A stretch of 64,000 bases of DNA from Acidimicrobiales bacterium (GTDB lineage Bacteria; Actinomycetota; Acidimicrobiia; Acidimicrobiales; Acidimicrobilacustridaceae), in contig JALOLR010000001.1 of NCBI GenBank assembly GCA_025455885.1, positions 195,441 through 259,440 of the forward strand, given 5' to 3'. The notes under the pieces are model-generated. The model saw nothing but the letters and a program-made list of their open reading frames with translations, searched no databases and was not told where the DNA came from. Numbering within the stretch: the first letter of the stretch is position 1; each line of letters begins with the position of its first letter. Shown here piece after piece: positions 34,437 through 43,667 of this stretch. Made by a program: the position numbers and the translations under genes.

Positions 34437-35579
34437 CGGGGTGGCTGCCAGGTCGCCGCACATCGCAGCGAACGAGTGGGGGTTCGCATCGTCGAGGGGC
34501 AGGGTGTCGGGCCCGCCGTCCGGGGGATCGGCCGGTGGTGCTTTTCCGATCGCCGAAGGATCCCAACCCGCGCAGAGCTCGGCACGGACGTCGGGCGGCA
34601 GCCCCGCGCTCGGGTCGGCAGCCCACGCGTCCAGGGATGTGACCTGGTCGGCCGGGGGGAGCTCGATGGCCACGGGCTGGCCGAGCTCGCTCAGCTCCAC
34701 GGAGATCTGCACGGTTCCCACAGTGCGCGGCGGTTGGCCGTCGATGGTGGCGGAGGTGTCCCATGGGACGAGCTGGCTGTCGACGCCGTCCATCGTCAGT
34801 TCGACCCGGGTGAGGTACCCCGCAGCGTCGACCCATGCGGTGAAGGGGACGTCGGGGGTGGTCCACCGCTCGCCTTCGCTGTAGCTGATGGGCTCCGGGT
34901 CGGGGAGTTCGGCGGTCCGGACGACGCCGTCGTACCGGGTGCGGTCCCCGTCGGCGCTGCTCTCCACGTCGGCTGCGGCGTTCAGGTAGGCGACGAAGGC
35001 CCGCCCGCCGTCGAGGTCGTCGAGACCTCGCGGTTCGATGACGTTGCTTCCCCACTCGTCCATAGGGGCGGACATCCAGACGCTGGGCCAATCCGGGACC
35101 ATTCCGGCGGCCTCGGAGTAGATCAGCCGGGCGGGGAGATCGACGACCGCTCGGGTGGCTGTTCCGTCTGGGCTGAGCAACCCGTTGAGGCTCTCGAGGT
35201 AGGCGGCCGTGGCCGGACCCATGGCGATGTCGGGCGTGGGGGGCGGCGTCGCGAGAGTGGGAAAGCGGATGAACTGGCTGAGGGCCGCCCGGCCGGTTCC
35301 GGTGTCGTATCGGCTGTCGGTCCGTAGCTCGACCGGCGCGCCGATGGTCTCGACCTCACCCGGTGCGGCCAGATCGAGGTCGATCTGGACGACGGAGCGG
35401 CCCGTCGGTTCGGCCAGCGTCGCTGCGACGGCGTCGGCGAGTGAGGCTGCGGCGTCGTTGTCGCCGGTGGATGTCGTGGTCGAAGCGGGGGTCCCGCATG
35501 CTGCAAGGGTCAGCGACGCGGCGGCGGTGAGCCCGCTGGCCCATCCCCAACGGCCAGTCGTGTGTGCGCGAAACCTCAT
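34431..35579 (-). CDS. Putative secreted lipoprotein (LppX/LprG-like appearance)
   Basis: 382 aa with a lipoprotein signal peptide: RFRAHTT, a hydrophobic core and lipobox LAAC, Cys28. The mature part is acidic and beta-rich, with a Ser/Thr linker, MDEWGSNVIEPRGLDDLDGG and a GYLTRVELTMDGVDSQLVPWDT stretch like the lipid-carrier LppX/LprG/LprF fold of actinobacteria. I infer a lipid- or glycolipid-binding envelope role; the similarity is visual. ATG at 35579 is chosen over an in-frame GTG-type start further upstream at 35606 because it begins the signal peptide. Confidence 0.75.
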   Translation of the reverse strand: MRFRAHTTGRWGWASGLTAAASLTLAACGTPASTTTSTGDNDAAASLADAVAATLAEPTGRSVVQIDLDLAAPGEVETIGAPVELRTDSRYDTGTGRAALSQFIRFPTLATPPPTPDIAMGPATAAYLESLNGLLSPDGTATRAVVDLPARLIYSEAAGMVPDWPSVWMSAPMDEWGSNVIEPRGLDDLDGGRAFVAYLNAAADVESSADGDRTRYDGVVRTAELPDPEPISYSEGERWTTPDVPFTAWVDAAGYLTRVELTMDGVDSQLVPWDTSATIDGQPPRTVGTVQISVELSELGQPVAIELPPADQVTSLDAWAADPSAGLPPDVRAELCAGWDPSAIGKAPPADPPDGGPDTLPLDDANPHSFAAMCGDLAATPG

Positions 35580-35669
35580 GTCGCCCCCGGGCGTCGGCGT
35601 GTGCACATGATGGCAGCCAAGGGGCCGATGCGGGCGGCGGTGGCGTGTGGCTCTCGAGCGGTCGACTCG

Positions 35670-35718
35670 TTGACGGGTCTGCCGGTCGCCAGTATCTTTA
35701 CTTCGATGGAAGAAGTAA
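35670..35718 (+). promoter_or_regulatory. vapBC promoter with operator centred on the start codon
   Basis: TTGACG (35670-35675), 17-base spacer, TATCTT (35693-35698): a consensus-like promoter with transcription predicted at or next to ATG 35706. TTACTTC (35698-35704) and GAAGTAA (35712-35718) form a perfect 7-bp inverted repeat around the ATG, a natural site for autoregulation by VapB. Confidence 0.72.
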
Positions 35719-35951
35719 GGAAACGGCCTCGGGGTACGACGCGGATCAGCGCCAAGAACCAGATCACCATTCCGGCCGCCGCCCTTCGGGCGGCCGGTCT
35801 CGAGCGCGGCGAGCGGGTCGTCGCCCGGGCCGACGGGCCGGGTCGCGTCGTGCTCGAGCGCGAGGACGACGTCCTCGGGGCGTTCGCCGGCACCATGACC
35901 GGCGCCTACCGACGCGACGAGCTCGACGAGCTGCGTGCCGAGTGGGACTGA
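35706..35951 (+). CDS. vapB: AbrB/VapB-type antitoxin
   Basis: 81-aa swapped-hairpin AbrB-domain protein: RISAKNQITIPAAALRAAGLERGERVVARADGPGRVVLERED (about 13-54), followed by a short C-terminal toxin-binding tail (FAGTMTGAYRRDELDELRAEWD). It binds DNA and neutralises the PIN toxin. The next gene's GTG lies ten bases inside its end. Leaderless promoter and operator upstream. Confidence 0.88.
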   Translation: MEEVRKRPRGTTRISAKNQITIPAAALRAAGLERGERVVARADGPGRVVLEREDDVLGAFAGTMTGAYRRDELDELRAEWD

Positions 35952-36355
35952 CCCACCTCGACGCCGGGGTGCTCATCGGGTTCCTCGACGGCGATGATGC
36001 CCATCACGGGTCCGCCCGGGCGTTCCTGGACGAGGCCGTTCGCGACGGGGACCGCCTGGCGATGGCTGCCTCGGCGGTGGCGGAGTGCCTCGTCGGCCCG
36101 GCGAGGCGTGGGTCGGAGGCGGTGCAGGTCGTGCTCGACCTGTTCGACCGCCTCCCGATCGTCGTCGTCCCCCTCCGCGTCGAGATCGCGGTGACGGCGG
36201 CTGAGCTGCGGGCCCGCCATCGTCCGTTCCGGCTCCCCGACGCGCTCGTCATCGCCACCGCCGTCGCCGAGGGTGCCGACCGCCTCGTCACCACCGACCG
36301 CCGCTGGCCGTCGGCACGGCGCCTCGGTCTTCCTGCGACGGTGATCCGCCTCTAG
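35942..36355 (+). CDS. vapC: VapC-type PIN-domain ribonuclease toxin
   Basis: 137-aa PIN-domain toxin, Mg2+-dependent RNase that typically cleaves tRNA or rRNA. The acidic triad/tetrad is present: Asp in THLDAGVLIGFLDGDD, Glu in SAVAECLVGP, Asp in RLPDALVIATA, Asp in VTTDRRW. GTG at 35942 overlaps the antitoxin end, which couples their translation. It looks intact. Confidence 0.9.
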   Translation: MGLTHLDAGVLIGFLDGDDAHHGSARAFLDEAVRDGDRLAMAASAVAECLVGPARRGSEAVQVVLDLFDRLPIVVVPLRVEIAVTAAELRARHRPFRLPDALVIATAVAEGADRLVTTDRRWPSARRLGLPATVIRL

Positions 36356-36407
36356 CGCTTCCGCCGTCGCGACGGTCGGCTGAGCGGGCTGTCACCGCAA
36401 CGACGGC

Positions 36408-36430
36408 GGCCCGGGTGCGGGACCCGGGCC
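36408..36430. terminator. Hairpin between vapC and the tRNA group
   Basis: GGCCCGGGT (36408-36416) pairs with ACCCGGGCC (36422-36430) around GCGGG. It lies 52 bases after vapC and 16 bases from the 3' end of tRNA-Lys, so it can end both units. Confidence 0.7.
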
Positions 36431-36445
36431 GGCCTGGTGTTCACC

Positions 36446-36520
36446 TGGTACGCCCCCTGGGATTCGAACCCAGAACCTGCGGATTAAGAGTCCGTTGCTC
36501 TGCCATTGAGCTAGAGGCGC
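36446..36520 (-). tRNA. tRNA-Lys (CTT)
   Basis: Acceptor GCGCCTC with GGGGCGT, T-loop GGTTCGAATCC, anticodon loop CTCTTAA giving CTT. The CCA end is encoded at 36446-36448. Confidence 0.95.
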
Positions 36521-36596
36521 GTGTGGGGACTGACGAGTGTACGGCGCTGCGGTGGGGGCGGTGGCCACCCGCCGGGGCGGGCCGCCACCACCACCG

Positions 36597-36675
36597 TGGG
36601 GTGACCGAGGGGACTTGAACCCCCGACCTCCAGGGCCACAACCTGGCGCTCTAACCGAGCTGAGCTACGGCCACC
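36597..36675 (-). tRNA. tRNA-His (GTG)
   Basis: Acceptor GTGGCCG with CGGTCAC plus the extra G-1 opposite C73 characteristic of tRNA-His; anticodon loop TTGTGGC giving GTG; encoded CCA at 36597-36599. Confidence 0.95.
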
Positions 36676-36736
36676 ATGGGATTGGCCAGCATAGGCGGCG
36701 GGTCGGCGACCGACGAAACCGGTCCCGTGCGTCGTG

Positions 36737-36810
36737 TGCCCCCGCCAGGAGTCGAACCCGGAACCTGCCGGGTAGAAACCGGCTGCTCTGTCCAGTTGAG
36801 CTACAGGGGC
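36737..36810 (-). tRNA. tRNA-Arg (TCT)
   Basis: Acceptor GCCCCTG with CGGGGGC, anticodon loop TTTCTAC giving TCT, T-loop GGTTCGACTCC. No encoded CCA, unlike the Lys and His genes beside it. Confidence 0.95.
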
Positions 36811-36939
36811 GCGTCGCGAGGCTAACGGCCCGGCCGGTCGGACCCCTTCCCATCTGCGCGGGTGATCATCCTCATCTCCGCGGGCGGCGGGCACTACGTT
36901 GCGTCGCGCACCCAACCAACGACCAGGGAGCAGGACACG

Positions 36940-37353
36940 ATGAACCTCTTGGCCCAGGTGGAGACCTCCACCAGTTCCGACGGGGGTGGCGCGGGGACCG
37001 TCGTCCTGCTCGTCGTCTACCTCGTCGTCGCCCTCGTCGCCCTCGCCGGCATCTGGAAGACCATCGACAAGACCGGTCAGCCCGGCGCCTGGGCGCTGCT
37101 GTGGCTGATCTGCTTCCCGATCGGCACGATCCCGTTCCTGAAGGCCACCGGCCGGCCCACGTGGTGGGTCGTGCTCTTCTTCATCCCCTTCGTGAACATC
37201 ATCATGTGGCTGATCCTGTGCATGGACATCGCCAAGAGCTTCGGCAAGGGCGCCGGGTACGGCGTCGGCCTGTGGCTCCTGCCGTTCATCTTCTTCATCC
37301 TGTTGGGCTTCGGCACCGACCAGTACCGCGGGCCGGTCGTCCAGACCGCCTGA
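36940..37353 (+). CDS. Small membrane protein, DUF5684-like
   Basis: 137 aa with about four hydrophobic helices and the motif WKTIDKTGQPGAWALLWLICFPIGTIPFLKATGRPTWWVVLFFIPFVNIIMWLI, close to the DUF5684 signature. Function unknown; the family often appears beside signal peptidases. GGGAG 12 bases before ATG is a plausible ribosome site. Confidence 0.75.
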   Translation: MNLLAQVETSTSSDGGGAGTVVLLVVYLVVALVALAGIWKTIDKTGQPGAWALLWLICFPIGTIPFLKATGRPTWWVVLFFIPFVNIIMWLILCMDIAKSFGKGAGYGVGLWLLPFIFFILLGFGTDQYRGPVVQTA

Positions 37354-37398
37354 GGCCGGCCCTGCAGCACGCCGCCGGCGCGGCTCTACCCTGAGCCG

Positions 37399-38808
37399 GT
37401 GAGCGACCTGCACCCCGATGACGTGCCCCTCGCCCCCGTGGCGGGGGGCACGGTCGCGCCCGGGGTGTGGCGCCCCGGGCGGCGCCTCCTCACCGCCGGG
37501 CTGATCGCCGTGGTCACGGCGGTGGCCTTCGAGTCGCTGGCCGTGTCGACGGTGATGCCTCTCGTCGAGACCGACCTCGGCGACCTGTGGCTGTACGGGT
37601 GGGTGTTCAGCGGCTTCTTCCTCGGCAACCTGGTCGGCCTCGTGGTGGCCGGGCGGGCCGCCGACCGCACGGTGCCGGCCGTGCCGTTCACGGTGGGGTT
37701 GGTGCTGTTCCTCGTCGGGCTGGTGGTCGGGGGCCTGGCGCCGGGCATGGCGGTGCTCGTCGTGGGGCGGGTCCTGCAGGGCCTCGGCGGCGGGGCGATG
37801 GTGGCCATGGCCTACGTGTGCATCGCCCGCGGCTACCCGCCTCGAGAGCGCCCGCGGATGTTCGCCCTGCTCTCCACGGCGTGGGTCGTGCCGGGGCTGC
37901 TCGGCCCGGCGGCGGCGGGGTTGGTGGGCGACGCGCTCGGGTGGCGGTGGGTGTTCCTCGGCCTGGCACCGATCACCCTGGCCATCGGGGTCATGGCCCT
38001 CGGCGGGGTGCGGGCGCTGCCGGCCAGCGCCGCCGCGGCGTCCGGGCCGACGCCGGTGCTGCGGGCGCTGGCCGTGGCGGTGGGCGCCGCGCTGGTGCTG
38101 GCCGGGTTGGGCGCGGGCTCGGTCTGGTTGGCGGTGCCGATGGTGGTCGTGGGCGCGGTGCTGGCCGTCCCCGCCTTCCTCGCCCTCACACCTCCCGGCA
38201 CGGCCCGGGCCCGGGCCGGTCTGCCCGGCATCGTGGCCACCCGCGGGGTGCTGACGTTCGCGTTCTTCACGAGCAACGCCTTCGTGCCGCTGGCCCTGAC
38301 CGCGGTGAAGGGGGCGAGCGCCGTCGTGGGCGGCCTGGCCCTCACCGCCGCGGCGGTCGTCTGGACCGCCGGTTCGTGGGTGCAGGACCGCTACGTGTAC
38401 CGGGTGGGGCCGCGCCGGTTGGTGCGCGTCGGCATGCTGGTGCTGGCCGGCGGGGCGGCCGCCACCCTGGCGGCGATGCTCCCGGGTGTGCCGGTGGCGG
38501 TGTCGCTGGCGGCCTGGGGGGTCGCCGGGTTGGGCATCGGCCTGGCCTACTCGCCGCTGTCGGTGTCGGCGCTGTCGGCGGCCGAGTCGGGTCGCGAGGG
38601 TGCCGCCACGTCGTCGCTCCAGCTCTCCGACGGGTTGGGCACCGCGCTCGGCACGGGGGTGGCCGGGGTGTTGGTGGCCGCCGGGGTGGCCGTCGCCGGC
38701 ACGGAGGGCCCGGGGCTGGTGGCGGTGTTCGGCCTCACCATCGTGGTGTCGGGCCTGGGCGCGGTGCTCGCCGAACGGGTGCCCGACCGCCTCGCCACCC
38801 ACGCCTGA
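37399..38808 (+). CDS. MFS transporter (drug-export-like)
   Basis: 469 aa, at least twelve hydrophobic helices. The first helix and AVSTVMPLVETDLGDLWLYGWVFSGFFLGNLVGLVVAGRAADR carry the MFS antiporter signature, and GRVLQGLGGGAMVAMAYVCIARGYPPRERPRMFALLSTAW includes the conserved A- and C-type motifs. Probably a proton-driven exporter; cargo unknown. GTG at 37399 follows TACCCT at 37387-37392 by six bases, so leaderless. The convergent nifJ ends 28 bases downstream. Confidence 0.88.
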   Translation: MSDLHPDDVPLAPVAGGTVAPGVWRPGRRLLTAGLIAVVTAVAFESLAVSTVMPLVETDLGDLWLYGWVFSGFFLGNLVGLVVAGRAADRTVPAVPFTVGLVLFLVGLVVGGLAPGMAVLVVGRVLQGLGGGAMVAMAYVCIARGYPPRERPRMFALLSTAWVVPGLLGPAAAGLVGDALGWRWVFLGLAPITLAIGVMALGGVRALPASAAAASGPTPVLRALAVAVGAALVLAGLGAGSVWLAVPMVVVGAVLAVPAFLALTPPGTARARAGLPGIVATRGVLTFAFFTSNAFVPLALTAVKGASAVVGGLALTAAAVVWTAGSWVQDRYVYRVGPRRLVRVGMLVLAGGAAATLAAMLPGVPVAVSLAAWGVAGLGIGLAYSPLSVSALSAAESGREGAATSSLQLSDGLGTALGTGVAGVLVAAGVAVAGTEGPGLVAVFGLTIVVSGLGAVLAERVPDRLATHA

Positions 38809-38836
38809 CCGCCGCGCCGGTCGGCCGATCAGCCGA

Positions 38837-41800
38837 TCAGCGGTGGGGCAGCTCCACGGGGCTGCCGTCCCCGTCGTCGCCGTCCTCCCGGTCGCCGCCG
38901 TCCTCGGCGTCCGCGCCCGGGGCGGTGCGCTCCATCTCGGCGAGCTGGTGGTAGAGCCGCCAGCGTTCGGCCACGTCCTCGCCCTCGAGGGCCAGCAGGC
39001 GCCGTGAGCGCTCCGGGTCGCTGCGGGCCAGCCCGGCGAAGCGGCCGTCGGTGGAGGTGAACTCGGCGAGGTCGATGGTGGGGTCGTGGGCGTCGAGGCG
39101 GAACGGGTGCTCGTGCTCGCCCGCCCCGGGGTGGTAGCGGAACAGGGGCCAGTACCCGCTGCGCACGGCGTCCTTCTGGTGGGTCATCGACGTCGACATG
39201 TCGATGCCGTGGGCGATGCACGTCGAGTAGGCGATGACGAGCGACGGCCCGGGCCACGCCTCGGCCTCGGTGAGGGCCTTCACCGTCTGGAGGTCGTTGG
39301 CGCCCATGGCGATCTGGGCGACGTAGACGTTGCCGTAGCTCATGGCCACGAGCCCGAGGTCCTTCTTGGCGGTGGGCTTGCCGCCGGTGGCGAACTTGGC
39401 GACGGCGCCGCGGGGGGTGGCCTTGGAGGACTGCCCGCCGGTGTTGGAGTACACCTCGGTGTCGAGGACGAGGACGTTGACGTCGGCGCCCGACGCCAGC
39501 ACGTGGTCGAGTCCGCCCGAGCCGATGTCGTAGGCCCAGCCGTCGCCGCCGACGATCCAGACGCTGCGCCGCACGAGGTGCTCGGCCACGCCGGCCAGCA
39601 TGCGGGCCCGGCGGGCGGTCTCGCTGCCCGCCCGGGTGCGTTGCAGCTCGTCGAGGCGGGTGGCGAGCTCGGCCACCGCGGCGCGTTGGGTGGCGATGCC
39701 GGTCTCGTCGTGCTGGTCGGCGGTCAGGAGCCGCTCGACGAGCTCGGGGTCGAGGTCGTCGGCGAGGGCGGCCAGCTCGGAGCGGGCCAGGTCGGCGGCG
39801 GCGTCGACGGCGACGCGCAGGCCGAGGCCGAACTCGGCGTTGTCCTCGAACAGGGAGTTGGCCCACGCCGGGCCGTGGCCCTCCCCGTCGCTGGCCCACG
39901 GCGTGGTGGGCAGGTTGCCGCCGTAGATCGACGAGCACCCGGTGGCGTTGGCGACCATCGCCCGGTCGCCGAAGAGCTGGGTGAGCAGGCGCAGGTAGGG
40001 CGTCTCGCCGCACCCGGCGCAGGCTCCGGAGAACTCGAAGAGCGGCCGCAGGACCGCCGCGCCCTTCACGGTGTCGTGGGCCAGCGCCGTGCGGGGCAGC
40101 TCGGGCAGGTCGAGGAACGCCTCCCACCGGGGTCGTTCGAGGTCGCGGCGCGTCTCGGCGTCGACCATGGTGAGCGACCGGTGGGCGGGGTCGTCCTTGG
40201 CGTGGCCGGGGCACACGTCGACGCACACCGCGCACCCGGTGCAGTCGTCGGGGGCGATCTGGATGGTGAGGAGGTGGCCGTCGAGGCCCCGGGCCCGGAA
40301 CGGCTTGGTGTCGAGGGCGTCGGCGCCGGGGGTCGCCGCGAACACCTCGGGCGGCTCGGCCTTCATGCGGATGGCGGCATGGGGGCAGACCATCACGCAG
40401 CGCCCGCAGTCGACGCACAGGTCGGGCTCCCACATCGGCAGCTCGTGGGCGAGGCGGCGCTGCTCGTAGCGGGCGGTGCCCACCGGGAACGTGCCGTCGA
40501 CGGGCAGGGCGCTCACCGGGAGGCGGTCGCCCTCGCCGGCGAGCATCACCGCGGTGACGCGGGCGACGAACTCGGGGACGTGGTCGGGTACCGGGGGCCG
40601 GCGGTGCCGGGTGGTGGTGACGGCGTCGGGCACGGGCACCTCGTGGAGGGCGCCGAGGGCGAGGTCGACGGCGGCGTCGTTGCGGGCGGCCACGTCGCCG
40701 CCGCGGCCCCCGTAGGCCTTGGCGAACCCGGCCTTGAGCTCGGCGAGGGCGCGATCGAGGGGGAGCACCCCGGAGAGGGCGAAGAACGCCGGGAGCATGA
40801 CGGCGTTCACCCGGCCGGGCAGCCCGGCCTGCCGGGCCACCTGGTGGGCGTCGACCACCCAGAGGCGCAGGTCCCGCTCGACGACCTCGGCCTGCACCTC
40901 GGCGGGCAGGTGGTCCCACACCTCGTCGGGGGCCCACGGGGCGTTGACCAGCACGGTGGCGCCGGGCTCGGCCACCGCCAGGACGTCGAGGCGCTCGAGG
41001 AGGTCGGTGTGGTGGCAGGCCACGAATCCGGCCCGGCTGATGAGGTACGTGGAGCGGATCGGGCGGTCGGAGACCCGGAGGTGCGACACGGTCACCGACC
41101 CCGACTTCTTCGAGTCGTAGACGAAGTAGCCCTGCACGTGGCGGTCGGTGTCCTCCCCGATGAGCTTGGCGGCGGTCTTGTTGGCGCTCACGGTGCCGTC
41201 GCTGCCGAGGCCGTAGAACACGGCGCGCAGGTCGGCGGCGTCGGTGTCGAAGGTGGGGTCGACGCGCAGGCTGGTGTGGGAGACGTCGTCGACGATGCCG
41301 ACGGTGAAGTGGTTGCGGGGCCGCTCGGCGTCGAGCTCGGCGAACACCGCGGCGGCCATGGCCGGGGTGAACTCCTTCGACGACAACCCGTAGCGCCCGC
41401 CGATGACGCGGGGCACGTCGGCCAGGCGGCCGTCGGCCCGGGCCTCGGCGAGGGCGGCCACGACGTCGGTGTAGAGCGGCTCGCCCACCGCGCCGGGCTC
41501 CTTGGTGCGGTCGAGCACGGCCACGGACGTGACCGACGGCGGGAGGGCGGCGACGAGGGCGTCGGCGGGGAACGGCCGGTAGAGGCGCACGGTGAGCACG
41601 CCGACGTCCTCGCCCCGGGCCCGCAGCGCGTCGACGGCTTCGCTCACCGCCCCGGTGGCCGAGCCCATCACCACGATCACCCGGTCGGCGTCGGGAGCGC
41701 CCTCGTAGTCGACGAGGCCGTAGCGCCGACCGGTGCGCTCGGCGAGCACCGCGAACAGCTCGGCGACGGTGTCGGGGACGGCCCGGTGGAAAGGGTTGGA

Positions 41801-42550
41801 GGCCTCGCGGGCCTGGAAGAACACGTCGGGGTTCTGGGCCGACCCGCGCAGCACGGGGTGGTCGGGGGAGAGGCCCCGGGCCCGGTGGGCGGCGAGGGCG
41901 TCGTCGTCGAGCATCGCGTCGAGGTCGTCGGTGTCGAGCAGGTCGACGGGGCCGAGCTCGTGGCTGGTGCGGAACCCGTCGAAGAAGTGCAGGAACGGCA
42001 CCCGGCTGCGCAGGCTGGCCCCGTGGGCGACGGCCGCGAAGTCGTGGGCCTCCTGCACCGACGACGCGCACAGCAGGGCCATGCCGGTGGTGCGGGCGGC
42101 CATCACGTCGCTGTGGTCGCCGAAGATGGACAGGGCGTGGGTGGCGACGGTGCGGGCCGCGACGTGGATGACGGTGGGGGTGAGCTCACCGGCCACCTTG
42201 AACAGGTTGGGCAGCATCAACAACAGGCCCTGGGAGGCGGTGAAGGTGGTGGTGAGCGCCCCGGTGGTGGCCGCCCCGTGGAGGGTGCCGGCTGCGCCGG
42301 CCTCGCTCTGCATCTCCACCACCCGGGGCACCGCCCCCCAGTGGTTGGGGCGCTCGTCGTTGCTCCACGCGTCGGCGTGCTCGCCCATGGCCGAGGCGGG
42401 GGTGATCGGGTAGATGGCCACGACCTCGGACAGCGCGTAGGCCACGCGGGCGGCGGCCTCGTTGCCGTCCATCACGACGCGCTCGGGTCGACCGTGCCCG
42501 GTGGGGGGCGTCTCGGTGGTCGGGTGGGCTCTCGTCACTGGGTCCATCAT
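38837..42550 (-). CDS. nifJ: Single-chain pyruvate:ferredoxin (flavodoxin) oxidoreductase
   Basis: TPP- and iron-sulfur-dependent oxidation of pyruvate to acetyl-CoA and CO2, reducing ferredoxin. The 1237-aa chain has the PFOR domains in order: pyrimidine-binding (YPITPASAMGEHADAW, 20-60), the gamma domain near 430-590, a diferredoxin region with two CxxCxxCxxxCP clusters (CVDCGRCVMVCP; CTGCAVCVDVCP), then the TPP-binding domain (CAGCGETPY, GGDGWAYDIGSGGLDHV, NVLVLDTEVYSNTGGQSSKATP). ATG 42550 is taken as start. The C-terminus has an acidic tail beyond the usual end. All cofactor motifs look intact. Confidence 0.94.
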   Translation of the reverse strand: MMDPVTRAHPTTETPPTGHGRPERVVMDGNEAAARVAYALSEVVAIYPITPASAMGEHADAWSNDERPNHWGAVPRVVEMQSEAGAAGTLHGAATTGALTTTFTASQGLLLMLPNLFKVAGELTPTVIHVAARTVATHALSIFGDHSDVMAARTTGMALLCASSVQEAHDFAAVAHGASLRSRVPFLHFFDGFRTSHELGPVDLLDTDDLDAMLDDDALAAHRARGLSPDHPVLRGSAQNPDVFFQAREASNPFHRAVPDTVAELFAVLAERTGRRYGLVDYEGAPDADRVIVVMGSATGAVSEAVDALRARGEDVGVLTVRLYRPFPADALVAALPPSVTSVAVLDRTKEPGAVGEPLYTDVVAALAEARADGRLADVPRVIGGRYGLSSKEFTPAMAAAVFAELDAERPRNHFTVGIVDDVSHTSLRVDPTFDTDAADLRAVFYGLGSDGTVSANKTAAKLIGEDTDRHVQGYFVYDSKKSGSVTVSHLRVSDRPIRSTYLISRAGFVACHHTDLLERLDVLAVAEPGATVLVNAPWAPDEVWDHLPAEVQAEVVERDLRLWVVDAHQVARQAGLPGRVNAVMLPAFFALSGVLPLDRALAELKAGFAKAYGGRGGDVAARNDAAVDLALGALHEVPVPDAVTTTRHRRPPVPDHVPEFVARVTAVMLAGEGDRLPVSALPVDGTFPVGTARYEQRRLAHELPMWEPDLCVDCGRCVMVCPHAAIRMKAEPPEVFAATPGADALDTKPFRARGLDGHLLTIQIAPDDCTGCAVCVDVCPGHAKDDPAHRSLTMVDAETRRDLERPRWEAFLDLPELPRTALAHDTVKGAAVLRPLFEFSGACAGCGETPYLRLLTQLFGDRAMVANATGCSSIYGGNLPTTPWASDGEGHGPAWANSLFEDNAEFGLGLRVAVDAAADLARSELAALADDLDPELVERLLTADQHDETGIATQRAAVAELATRLDELQRTRAGSETARRARMLAGVAEHLVRRSVWIVGGDGWAYDIGSGGLDHVLASGADVNVLVLDTEVYSNTGGQSSKATPRGAVAKFATGGKPTAKKDLGLVAMSYGNVYVAQIAMGANDLQTVKALTEAEAWPGPSLVIAYSTCIAHGIDMSTSMTHQKDAVRSGYWPLFRYHPGAGEHEHPFRLDAHDPTIDLAEFTSTDGRFAGLARSDPERSRRLLALEGEDVAERWRLYHQLAEMERTAPGADAEDGGDREDGDDGDGSPVELPHR

Positions 42551-42614
42551 GGGCCGCGGCGGCCGGTCCGGGAAGGGGAGAAGGTCACGCGGGTGCTGCG
42601 CGAGACTCGCCGCC

Positions 42615-43667
42615 ATGAAGCTCGCCCTCGGTCTCGACCTCTACCGCGGCGCCACCATGGACGTGCCCGTCGACGACGTGCGCCGTGCCGAGGCGCTCGG
42701 CTACCACTCGGTGTGGACCGCCGAGGCGTACGGCTCCGACGCCCTGTCGCCCCTCGCGTACCTCGCCGCGGTCACCGACCGCATCAAGCTGGCCACCGGG
42801 GTCGTGCAGATCGCCGCCCGCACGCCGGCGGCGACGGCCATGCACGCCCTCACCATCGACGCCCTCGCCGGTGGCGACCGGGTCATCATCGGCCTCGGGG
42901 TGTCGGGCCCGCAGATCGTGGAGGGCTGGTACGGCCAGCCGTGGGGCAACCCGAACCGGCGTCTGCGCGAGTACGTGGCCATCATGCGCAAGGTCATCGC
43001 CCGCGAGCCGCTCACCAACGAGGGCCCCGAGTTCCCGTTGCCCTACGACGGGCCCCGCACCCTGGGTCAGGGCAAGGCGCTGAAGTCGATCCTGCACCCG
43101 GCGGGGGAGATCGAGATCTGGCTGGCCGCCGGCGGGCCCCGCAACACCGAGCTCTCCGCGGAGGTGGCCGACGGGATGCTGCCGATGGGGTGGGGGTTCG
43201 ACGGCCCCCAGGTGTACGGGCCCGCTCTCGAAGCCGGGTTCGCGCGGCGGGGCGAGCGGCCCGACGGCTTCGAGGTGTTCGGCGGGGTGAGCGTGGTGTT
43301 CACCGACGACGTGCAGGCCGCCCTCGACGCCATGAAGCCGCTGACCGCCATGTACGTGGGCGGCATGGGCAGCGAGACGCACAACTACCACCGTGAGGCC
43401 ATGGCCCGCCGGGGGTTCCCGGACGAGGCGGCCCGCATCCAGGAGCTGTGGCGGGCCGGCCGCCGCGAGGAGGCGGTGGCGGCCGTGCCCGACGAGTACC
43501 ACGACGACGGGGCGCTGATCGGGTCCGAGCAGCGCATCCGGGCCCGCTGGGAGCCGTGGACCCGTTCCGGGCTGACCGGGCTCATCGTGCGCGCCGAGCA
43601 GCCCGAGGGTCTCGACCTGCTCGCCGAGCTGGCCGGCACCCGCGACCAGATGGAGGTGGGATCGTGA
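42615..43667 (+). CDS. LLM-class F420-dependent oxidoreductase
   Basis: 350-aa TIM-barrel flavin/F420 oxidoreductase of the luciferase-like monooxygenase family: YHSVWTAEAYGSDALSPLAYLAAVTDRIKLATGV and RVIIGLGVSGPQIVEGWYG. Cofactor F420 is the usual one in actinobacteria; this is family-based. ATG at 42615, with GAGACT seven bases earlier, may be leaderless. Divergent from nifJ across 64 bases; translationally coupled to a crotonase gene, pointing to acyl-CoA chemistry. Confidence 0.9.
   Translation: MKLALGLDLYRGATMDVPVDDVRRAEALGYHSVWTAEAYGSDALSPLAYLAAVTDRIKLATGVVQIAARTPAATAMHALTIDALAGGDRVIIGLGVSGPQIVEGWYGQPWGNPNRRLREYVAIMRKVIAREPLTNEGPEFPLPYDGPRTLGQGKALKSILHPAGEIEIWLAAGGPRNTELSAEVADGMLPMGWGFDGPQVYGPALEAGFARRGERPDGFEVFGGVSVVFTDDVQAALDAMKPLTAMYVGGMGSETHNYHREAMARRGFPDEAARIQELWRAGRREEAVAAVPDEYHDDGALIGSEQRIRARWEPWTRSGLTGLIVRAEQPEGLDLLAELAGTRDQMEVGS

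Noticed and set aside
36511-38802. 763-aa minus-strand open frame
   Set aside because: It runs through three tRNA genes and opposite a clear MFS transporter; composition is Arg/Gly/His-rich with no domain.
39086-43396. 1436-aa open frame on the plus strand antisense to nifJ
   Set aside because: It has the low-complexity Gly/Arg/Val/His make-up of a high-GC shadow frame and covers the well-conserved PFOR on the other strand.
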